11,281 nucleotides of DNA from contig JADDPU010000587.1 in NCBI GenBank assembly GCA_016781725.1, positions 4,428-15,708 on the forward strand. The letters run 5' to 3'. Position numbers and translations under genes: made by a program. Shown one piece after another: positions 6,067 to 11,281 of this stretch (positions within the stretch are counted from its first letter, which is position 1; every line of letters begins with the position of its first letter). This DNA comes from Rubrobacter sp. (GTDB lineage: Bacteria; Actinomycetota; Rubrobacteria; Rubrobacterales; Rubrobacteraceae). A model generated the notes under the pieces. It ran no database searches, had not been told where the DNA came from, and saw only the letters and a program-made list of their open reading frames with translations.

Positions 6067-7587
6067 ATGGCAGGAGATTACGTACTGGCGATAGACCAGG
6101 GAACCACGTCGAGCAGGGCTATAGTCTTCAACCACGACAGCGCGACGGTGGGGGAGGCCCAGCAGGAGTTTACGCAGCACTACCCGAGGCCAGGCTGGGT
6201 CGAGCACGACGCGAACGAGATCTGGGACGTAACCCTCGGGGTGATGCGCGGGGCCATTCAAGACGCCGGGGTCTCCCCTGAAGACATAGCGGCCATAGGG
6301 ATCACCAACCAGCGCGAGACCGTGGTCATGTGGGATAGGCAGACCGGCGAGCCGGTCCACAACGCCATAGTGTGGCAGGACAGGCGCGGGGCCCAGATCT
6401 GCGCCGAGCTCTCCGAGCAGGGATACGACGAGACGGTAGCCAACAAGACCGGCCTCGTAATAGACGCCTACTTCTCGGGCTCCAAGGTGAAGTGGCTCCT
6501 GGACAACGTGGAAGGTCTCAGGGAGAGGGCCCAGAACGGCGAGATCGCCTTCGGCACCATAGACACGTGGCTGATCTACAAGCTCACCGGCGGCCAGGCC
6601 CACGTCACGGACTACACCAACGCCTCGCGCACCCTTCTGTTCAACATCTTCGACCTCAAGTGGGATGACGAGTTGCTCGAGATGCTCGGCACCCCGCGCG
6701 AGATGCTCCCCGAGGTCAAGCCGAGCTCCTACGTCTACGGGAACACCGACGCCGAGGTCTTCGGGGCTGAGGTCCCGGTAGCGGGGGTGGCAGGCGACCA
6801 GCAGGCGGCCCTCTTCGGCGAGGTCGCCTTCGAGCGCGGGCTTACCAAGAACACCTACGGCACCGGCTCCTTCGCGCTCATGAACACCGGCGCCGAAGCC
6901 ATAAAGAGCGAGCGCCAGATGCTCACCACCATAGCGTGGGGCCTCGGCGACGAGCCCGTCGAGTACGCCCTCGAGGGCGCCATCTTTATCACGGGTGCTG
7001 CCGTGCAGTGGCTCAGGGACGGCCTCGGCATCATAGAGAACGCCGCGGAGACCGAGGAGCTCGCCGCGAGCCTCGACTCCAACGACGACGTGTACTTCGT
7101 CCCGGCTCTCGTGGGCCTTGGCGCCCCGCACTGGGACTCCTACGCCAGGGGCACGATCATCGGGATAACCCGCGGTACGACGAGGGCGCATCTTGCCAGG
7201 GCCGCTCTCGAGAGCATGTGCTACCAGACCCGCGACGCCGTCGAGGCGATGGAGGCCGACTCCGGGATAGAGATCCCGACCTTCAAGGCCGACGGCGGGG
7301 CCGCCGCCAACCGCTGGATGATGCAGTTCCAGGCCGACATCTTAGGCACGCCCGTCGAGGTTCCCGAGACCCTGGAGACCACGGCCCTCGGCGCCGCCTA
7401 TCTGGCGGGGCTCGCGATCGGCTTCTGGCAGGACCGCGACGAGGTCAAGAGCCGGTGGAGGCTCAGGCGCCGCTACGAGCCACAGATGGGCGAGGAGGAG
7501 CGCGAGCGGCTCTACGGCAGGTGGAAGGAGGCCGTGGCCAGGGCCAAGGAGTGGGCGCAGGAAGCCGTCGAGTCCCCGCTCGCCTAA
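6067..7587 (+). CDS. glpK: Glycerol kinase
   Basis: A 506-residue FGGY-family kinase that phosphorylates glycerol to sn-glycerol 3-phosphate with ATP in the cytoplasm. It is complete and of the usual length. Visible motifs: the phosphate loop DQGTTSSR (10-17); WVEHD; ITNQRETVVMWDRQTG and NAIVWQDRR of the glycerol site; FGGY signature 1 (YFSGSKVKWLLDN); AGDQQAA with catalytic Asp244; NTYGTGSFALMNTG; and signature 2 (DGGAAANRWMMQFQADILG). Ribosome site AGGAGGAG ends six bases before the ATG. Two regulatory elements known from other bacteria are missing. Glu230 stands where Bacillus GlpK has the His phosphorylated by HPr, and the GGKGGTR loop that binds fructose bisphosphate in E. coli is absent. 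It is the first gene of the glycerol operon, followed 21 bases later by dhaK. Confidence 0.97.
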   Translation: MAGDYVLAIDQGTTSSRAIVFNHDSATVGEAQQEFTQHYPRPGWVEHDANEIWDVTLGVMRGAIQDAGVSPEDIAAIGITNQRETVVMWDRQTGEPVHNAIVWQDRRGAQICAELSEQGYDETVANKTGLVIDAYFSGSKVKWLLDNVEGLRERAQNGEIAFGTIDTWLIYKLTGGQAHVTDYTNASRTLLFNIFDLKWDDELLEMLGTPREMLPEVKPSSYVYGNTDAEVFGAEVPVAGVAGDQQAALFGEVAFERGLTKNTYGTGSFALMNTGAEAIKSERQMLTTIAWGLGDEPVEYALEGAIFITGAAVQWLRDGLGIIENAAETEELAASLDSNDDVYFVPALVGLGAPHWDSYARGTIIGITRGTTRAHLARAALESMCYQTRDAVEAMEADSGIEIPTFKADGGAAANRWMMQFQADILGTPVEVPETLETTALGAAYLAGLAIGFWQDRDEVKSRWRLRRRYEPQMGEEERERLYGRWKEAVARAKEWAQEAVESPLA

Positions 7588-7608
7588 ACAGACAAAGGAA
7601 AGGAACAG

Positions 7609-8610
7609 ATGAAGAAAGTCATCAACGCGCCCGAGAGGGTCGTCGAGGAGATGCTGCGCGGGATGGAGCGGGCGCACTCCGGCCTGATCCGCGTGATCCC
7701 CGAGCACAGCGTCGTCGTCCGCGCCGACGCCCCGGTGCAGGGCAAGGTGGCCCTCGTCTCAGGCGGCGGCTCCGGCCACGAGCCGACCCACGGGGGCTTC
7801 GTCGGCCCGGGGATGCTCGACGCGGCCTGCGCCGGCGCCGTCTTCACCAGCCCGACCCCCGACCAGATGCTCGAAGCTACCAAGGCCGTCGACGGCGGGG
7901 CAGGGGTCTTCTACGTGGTCAAGAACTACACAGGGGACGTCCTCAACTTCGAGATGGCGGGCGAGCTCGCCGAGGCCGAGGGGATACAGACCGACTACGT
8001 AGTGACCAACGACGACGTGGCCGTCGAGGACTCGACCTACACCAGCGGGCGGCGCGGGATCGCCGGCACCATCTTCGTGCACAAGATCTGCGGCGCCGCC
8101 GCCGACGACGGCAGGGACCTCGCTGGTATCAAGGAGCTGGCCCAGAGGGTCAACTCCAACGTCCGCTCGATGGGGATGGCGCTGACCAGCTGCACCCCGC
8201 CGGAGAGCGGCGAGCCCATCTTCAACATCGCCGACGACGAGATGGAGATCGGGATAGGCATCCACGGCGAGCCAGGCGTCGAGCGCAAGGGTGTAGAGTC
8301 GGCCGACCAGATAGTCGACGAGATGCTCCAGAGGATCCTCGGCGACTCCGTGGACTTCTCGAGCTCCGAGGTCGCCGTGATGGTCAACGGCATGGGCGGG
8401 ACCCCGCTCATGGAGCTCTACGTCGCCTACTCTCACGTGGCGGACGTCCTGGAGCGTGAGGGGATACAGGTCTGGCGGATGCCCTACGTCGGGGACTACA
8501 TGACCTCGCTAGAGATGGCCGGGTTCTCCATAACCCTGCTCAAGCTCGACGACGAGATGAAGAACTATCTCGGGGCGCCGTGCGACGTGGCGGCCGGACG
8601 ACCTTTCTAG
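7609..8610 (+). CDS. dhaK: Dihydroxyacetone kinase subunit DhaK
   Basis: A 333-residue DhaK domain that binds dihydroxyacetone covalently as a hemiaminal. The substrate-site residues line up with E. coli DhaK shifted by one: GGGSGHEPTHGG with His57, NYTGD with Asp110, and the covalent His219 in GIGIHGEPGVERKG. All are present, so it should bind substrate; this argues against an inactive relative. The protein ends after the DhaK domain. It has no fused DhaL (nucleotide) domain as in one-piece ATP-dependent kinases, and no dhaL or dhaM follows, only glpF. Phosphoryl transfer would therefore need a DhaL encoded elsewhere. The ribosome site AGGAAAGGAA precedes the ATG. The 21-base gap to glpK and 12-base gap to glpF indicate one operon. 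A role on a related C3/C4 ketose cannot be excluded. Confidence 0.94.
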   Translation: MKKVINAPERVVEEMLRGMERAHSGLIRVIPEHSVVVRADAPVQGKVALVSGGGSGHEPTHGGFVGPGMLDAACAGAVFTSPTPDQMLEATKAVDGGAGVFYVVKNYTGDVLNFEMAGELAEAEGIQTDYVVTNDDVAVEDSTYTSGRRGIAGTIFVHKICGAAADDGRDLAGIKELAQRVNSNVRSMGMALTSCTPPESGEPIFNIADDEMEIGIGIHGEPGVERKGVESADQIVDEMLQRILGDSVDFSSSEVAVMVNGMGGTPLMELYVAYSHVADVLEREGIQVWRMPYVGDYMTSLEMAGFSITLLKLDDEMKNYLGAPCDVAAGRPF

Positions 8611-8622
8611 GGAGGGGGAGAG

Positions 8623-9360
8623 ATGGAAGCATACCTAGGCGAGTTCATCGGGACCATGATCCTGATCATCCTCGGCGACGGCGTCGTCGCGGGGGTGCTG
8701 CTCGCGAACTCCAAGGCGGAGAACTCGGGTTGGATCGTGATCACCTTCGGATGGGGGATGGCCGTCGCCGTCGCCGTCTACTGCGTCGGGCGCATAAGCG
8801 GGGCCCACATCAACCCGGCCGTAACACTCGCGCTGGCGAGCACCGGACAGTTCGAGTGGGCCCAGGTACCAGGCTACATAATCGCCCAGTTCCTCGGCGC
8901 CTTCGTCGGCGCTGTTATCGTCTGGCTCGCTTACCTCGCCCACTGGGCCCCTACCGATGACGCGGGCCTCAAGCTCGGGGTCTTCTGCACGGCGCCCGGT
9001 ATCTACAACACCCCGGCGAACATCATCACCGAGATCATCGGCACCTTCGTGCTGGTCTTCGGCGTGCTGGGCATCGTCGCCAACGCGGGGGCGGCCCCTG
9101 GCAACCTCTCGGCGGTTATCGCAACCGGGCTCAACCCCTTGCTGGTCGGCCTGCTCGTGCTGGGCATCGGGCTCTCTTTGGGAGGCCCCACCGGCTACGC
9201 GATCAACCCGGCGCGCGACCTCGGGCCGCGCATAGCCCACGCCGTCCTCCCTATACCGGGCAAGGGCGGCAACGACTGGGGCTACTCCTGGATCCCGGTC
9301 GTCGCCCCCATCATCGGCGGTATCCTTGGCGCCGTTACCTATACGGTGCTGTTCGGTTAG
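8623..9360 (+). CDS. glpF: Aquaglyceroporin, glycerol uptake facilitator (MIP family)
   Basis: A 245-residue membrane channel with six helices plus two half-helices. Both NPA boxes are intact: SGAHINPAVTLA with Asn64 and GYAINPARDLGPR with Asn195. The Asp after the second NPAR box and the GlpF-like context point to the glycerol-conducting branch rather than water-only aquaporins. The N-terminal EFIGTMILIILGDGVVAGV and ITEIIGTFVLVFGVLGIVAN are the matching first helices of the two repeats. Ribosome site GGAGGGGGAGAG is directly before the ATG. It sits third in the operon, 12 bases after dhaK, and would let glycerol (or similar polyols) diffuse in for GlpK to trap. A strong hairpin follows the stop. 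Confidence 0.95.
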   Translation: MEAYLGEFIGTMILIILGDGVVAGVLLANSKAENSGWIVITFGWGMAVAVAVYCVGRISGAHINPAVTLALASTGQFEWAQVPGYIIAQFLGAFVGAVIVWLAYLAHWAPTDDAGLKLGVFCTAPGIYNTPANIITEIIGTFVLVFGVLGIVANAGAAPGNLSAVIATGLNPLLVGLLVLGIGLSLGGPTGYAINPARDLGPRIAHAVLPIPGKGGNDWGYSWIPVVAPIIGGILGAVTYTVLFG

Positions 9361-9378
9361 AGAAGCCGAACCTCTCGT

Positions 9379-9402
9379 GGGGAGCCCGCGCTCGGGCTCC
9401 CC
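9379..9402 (+). terminator. Strong hairpin between glpF and the SDR pair
   Basis: Perfect 10-bp arms GGGGAGCCCG (9379-9388) and CGGGCTCCCC (9393-9402) enclose the 4-base loop CGCT. It lies 18 bases after the glpF stop and 34 bases before the first SDR start. No U-run follows (GCGCCCGTCTTA), so it may be a terminator, a partial terminator lowering SDR expression, or an RNA-stabilising 3' end for glpK-dhaK-glpF. I see no clear promoter between it and the SDR gene. Confidence 0.62.
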
Positions 9403-9436
9403 GCGCCCGTCTTACAGGAGTGTAGGAGGAGAAGCT

Positions 9437-10204
9437 ATGGCTGTCCTCGACGCCTTCGACCTGACCGGCAAGACCGCCGTCGTCACCGGCGGCAACACGG
9501 GCCTCGGCGAGGCCTTCGCCAGGGCCCTCATTGGGGTAGGGGCTTCCGTCGCCCTGGCCGCCCGCACCCGGGAGCGCTCGGAGACGGTGGCGAAAGACCT
9601 CTCGGCCTCGGGCGGGACGGCTATAGCCGTCGACCTCGACGTGACGGACCCCAAGATGGTCCAGGCGATGCTCGAAGAGGTGACCGAACGCCTCGGGCCG
9701 GTCGATATTCTGGTGAACAACGCGGGCGTCTGCTACCACAGGCCGGCCGCCGAGGTGCCGCGCGAGGAGTGGCTGGATACCTTCGACGTGAACGTGCACG
9801 GGCTGTGGTACTGCGCCCAGGCGGTAGGGAGGCAGATGATCGACCGCGGCGGCGGGGTCATAGTCAACGTTGGCTCGATCTCGGCCGTGATCGTGAACCG
9901 CCCGCAGTGGCAACCTGCCTACAACGCCTCCAAGGCCGCCGTCCACCAGCTCACCAAGTCGCTCGCGGCTGAGTGGGCGCCGCACAACGTGCGCGTCAAC
10001 GCCCTCGCCCCGGGCTACGTCAAGACGGCGATGGCCCCGGTGGACGAGCCGCGGTTCCGGCGGCACTGGATCGAGGACGCCCCCATGCAACGCTACGCCG
10101 TACCGGACGAGCTCGGGCCTAGCCTCGTCTACCTGGCGAGCGACGCGTCGAGCTTCATGACCGGCTCGGTCCTCGTAGTGGACGGCGGCTACACGGTGTT
10201 CTAG
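9437..10204 (+). CDS. Short-chain dehydrogenase/reductase, polyol/sugar type, NADP-like
   Basis: A 255-residue classical SDR. TGGNTGLG (17-24) is the dinucleotide loop, NNAG is at 94-97, and the catalytic set is Ser147, Tyr162 and Lys166 within AYNASK. The tail YLASDASSFMTGSVLVVDGGY is typical. The spacing between Ser and Tyr (15 residues, with VNRPQWQPAY) matches the gluconate 5-dehydrogenase/mannitol dehydrogenase-like subgroup, so a sugar acid or polyol/ketose is a likely substrate. Arg43 and Arg45 after the second strand (ALAARTRER) favour NADP(H). The start is the ATG at 9437, with AGGAGGAG five bases upstream; the open frame upstream overlaps glpF and the hairpin. Paralogue of the next gene. 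Exact reaction unknown. Confidence 0.9.
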   Translation: MAVLDAFDLTGKTAVVTGGNTGLGEAFARALIGVGASVALAARTRERSETVAKDLSASGGTAIAVDLDVTDPKMVQAMLEEVTERLGPVDILVNNAGVCYHRPAAEVPREEWLDTFDVNVHGLWYCAQAVGRQMIDRGGGVIVNVGSISAVIVNRPQWQPAYNASKAAVHQLTKSLAAEWAPHNVRVNALAPGYVKTAMAPVDEPRFRRHWIEDAPMQRYAVPDELGPSLVYLASDASSFMTGSVLVVDGGYTVF

Positions 10205-10236
10205 CGGGCGTCTGCAGACCGAACGGAGGGATAGCG

Positions 10237-10992
10237 ATGGCACACGATGGCTTCTCACTCGAAGGCAGGGTCGCGGTCGTCACGGGCGGCGGCCAGAGCC
10301 TCGGGCTCGAGATCTCGAGGACCCTTCACGCCGCCGGGGCCGAGGTGGTAATAGCCGAGATCAACGACGAGACAGGCCCTGACGCCGCCGAGGAACTGGA
10401 GGGCACCTTCGTCAAGACGGACGTCACCGACCCCGAGTCGGTCAGGGAGCTGGTGCGCAGGGTCTTGGAGACACACGGCCAAATCGACATCCTCGTCAAC
10501 AACGCCGGCGTCGTCCACAACATCCCCTCGGAGGAGGTCCCCGACGAGGAGTGGCGCAAGGTGATGTCCGTGAACCTCGATGGGGTCTTCTGGTGCTGCC
10601 GGGAGGTGGGCAAGGCCATGCTGGAGCGCGGCTCGGGCGCCATCGTCAACGTCGCCTCCATGTCAGGGATAGTCTCGAACCATCCCCAGCCCCAGGCCGC
10701 CTACAACGCCTCCAAGGCAGGGGTCATAACCCTAACCAAGTCCCTGGCCGGCGAGTGGGCCTCGCGTGGGATCAGGGTCAACTCCGTCTCGCCAGGTTAC
10801 ATAAGGACACCCCTTACGGAGCTCGGTATGTCCAAGTCCGAGTGGGCCGAGGTGTGGCTCTCCTCGACCCCGATGGGCAGGCTCGCCGAGCCGCACGAGA
10901 TAGCCCCGGCCGTCCTGTACCTCGCCTCCGACGCCGCGAGCTACGCCACGGGCACCAACCTCGTGGTAGACGGCGGCTACACCTCCTGGTAA
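10237..10992 (+). CDS. Short-chain dehydrogenase/reductase, polyol/sugar type, NAD-like
   Basis: A 251-residue classical SDR with TGGGQSLG (16-23), NNAG (88-91) and catalytic Ser141, Tyr156 and Lys160 in a SNHPQPQAAYNASKAG context. It ends in the usual ATGTNLVVDGGY. Glu41 after the second strand (VVIAEIN) suggests NAD(H), unlike its upstream paralogue. It shares the same 15-residue Ser-Tyr spacing, so both belong to the polyol/ketose or gluconate-type subgroup. Ribosome site GGAGGG lies six bases before the ATG, and the gap to the first SDR is 32 bases, so the two are co-transcribed. A likely role is oxidising a polyol or reducing its ketose; the substrate is not determined. A palindrome follows the stop and a convergent Zn-dehydrogenase lies beyond. 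Confidence 0.9.
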   Translation: MAHDGFSLEGRVAVVTGGGQSLGLEISRTLHAAGAEVVIAEINDETGPDAAEELEGTFVKTDVTDPESVRELVRRVLETHGQIDILVNNAGVVHNIPSEEVPDEEWRKVMSVNLDGVFWCCREVGKAMLERGSGAIVNVASMSGIVSNHPQPQAAYNASKAGVITLTKSLAGEWASRGIRVNSVSPGYIRTPLTELGMSKSEWAEVWLSSTPMGRLAEPHEIAPAVLYLASDAASYATGTNLVVDGGYTSW

Positions 10993-11005
10993 GGGAGGCC
11001 TCCCT
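10992..11005. other. 14-bp palindrome just after the second SDR stop
   Basis: AGGGAGG followed directly by CCTCCCT starts at the last base of the stop codon. With a minimal loop it would form only a short GC hairpin and there is no U-tract, so it is a weak terminator candidate at most. It lies where plus- and minus-strand genes converge. Confidence 0.35.
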
Positions 11006-11019
11006 CGACGGGATGAACT

Positions 11020-11157
11020 CTAAACCGCGGGCCCGTCCGCGCCGCGGTCCGCCGGGTTATCGAAGACGGTGAGCCCGACCATGAGGAGCGAGAGGATCCC
11101 CACGAGCACGGGCGTGCCGACGTAAGCCCCAAGCGGCGCCAGCGCCACACAGACCAC
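11020..11157 (-). CDS. Doubtful small hydrophobic ORF
   Basis: A 45-residue frame from GTG 11157-11155 to TAG 11022-11020, with two hydrophobic segments (VVCVALAPLGAYVG and VLVGILSLLMVGLTVF) and a charged tail (DNPADRGADGPAV). The same frame is open upstream to the window edge without ATG, GTG or TTG, and there it overlaps the dehydrogenase gene in another frame. A short two-helix membrane protein is possible, and the hydrophobic pattern is not what random GC-rich shadow frames usually give. No ribosome site is evident for the GTG and I do not recognise the family. Confidence 0.25.
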   Translation of the reverse strand: MVCVALAPLGAYVGTPVLVGILSLLMVGLTVFDNPADRGADGPAV

Positions 11158-11186
11158 GGCGGCGATCAGCCGCGCCCCGGCCCGAG

Positions 11187-11281
11187 CTACGAGTCTGGGC
11201 TGTTGGGTATGACCATCGCCTTGACGTTGCCCGGGTCCTTGCGGCCAGCTTGCAGGGCTTCCTCGGCCTCTTCTAGCCCGT
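11187..11281 (-). CDS. C-terminal end of a Zn-dependent alcohol/polyol dehydrogenase (partial)
   Basis: The last 31 residues of a protein whose body lies beyond the right edge: GLEEAEEALQAGRKDPGNVK followed by AMVIPNSPDS. The pattern L-E-E-A-x-E-A-L followed by K-x-x-V-x-P is the typical end of medium-chain Zn-dependent dehydrogenases such as sorbitol, threonine or xylitol dehydrogenase. Stop TAG at 11189-11187. It is convergent with the SDR pair. Given the glycerol/polyol genes nearby, a polyol dehydrogenase is likely, but the catalytic domain is not visible. Confidence 0.6.
   Translation of the reverse strand, partial: GLEEAEEALQAGRKDPGNVKAMVIPNSPDS

Noticed and set aside
5710..7191. 493-residue open frame on the minus strand opposite glpK
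   Set aside because: It is antisense to an unmistakable glycerol kinase, has the charged, low-complexity composition typical of GC-rich shadow frames, and shows no domain.
6936..8459. 507-residue plus-strand frame across glpK and dhaK
   Set aside because: Extremely Arg/Gly-rich out-of-frame reading of two well-supported genes and of the short gap between them.
9326..9436. N-terminal extension of the first SDR
   Set aside because: It overlaps the glpF end and a strong hairpin; the ATG at 9437 has AGGAGGAG at ideal spacing and gives the normal SDR length.

Overview
The window is high-GC, gene-dense bacterial DNA. Codon third positions are GC-rich, GTG and TTG starts are common, and the ribosome binding sites are purine-rich AGGAGG types. 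Genes for F420/flavin-type oxidoreductases (an LLM flavoprotein and a PPOX-class protein) sit beside a glycerol locus. Together these suggest an actinobacterium, perhaps of the Rubrobacter type. That placement is an impression from gene content and composition, not a proven assignment.

Layout. (A) Positions 1-4758, minus strand: a compact gene train that starts at a strong sigma70-like promoter (about 4693-4720). The order of transcription is a small luciferase-domain (DUF5519-like) protein, a PPOX-class F420/flavin protein, a MarR regulator, an NAD(P)H-dependent FMN reductase, a 14-helix MFS drug exporter and an LLM-class flavin-dependent oxidoreductase. Most neighbours overlap or lie a few bases apart. 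A 20-bp near-perfect palindrome lies just downstream of the -10 box and is the obvious candidate operator for the MarR protein encoded third. Beyond the LLM gene, at 1-413, is a remnant of a second MFS exporter. It lacks its start and first helix and carries two compensating frameshifts.
(B) 4759-5697, minus strand: an AEC-family (auxin efflux carrier-like) transporter that ends in a perfect 10-bp hairpin. The 369-bp gap 5698-6066 holds a candidate promoter and leader for the next operon and an inverted repeat, but no gene I can support.
(C) 6067-10992, plus strand: a glycerol/polyol locus of glpK (glycerol kinase), dhaK (dihydroxyacetone-binding subunit of Dha kinase), glpF (aquaglyceroporin) and, after a strong hairpin, two paralogous short-chain dehydrogenases. 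The two SDRs have different cofactor-type residues (NADP-like, then NAD-like).
(D) 10993-11281: the 3' end of a convergent Zn-dependent polyol/alcohol dehydrogenase and a doubtful small hydrophobic ORF.

How the genes work together (inference). In C, glycerol enters through GlpF and is phosphorylated by GlpK. A ketose or dihydroxyacetone produced by the polyol dehydrogenases could be bound by DhaK, but the partner subunits DhaL and DhaM are not in the window. In A, the regulator, reductases and exporter look like an inducible module that handles a small, probably redox-active or toxic, compound. The substrate cannot be read from the sequence. The strongest items for a second look are the MarR operator/operon, the orphan dhaK, the Glu in place of the regulatory His of GlpK, and the paired SDRs.
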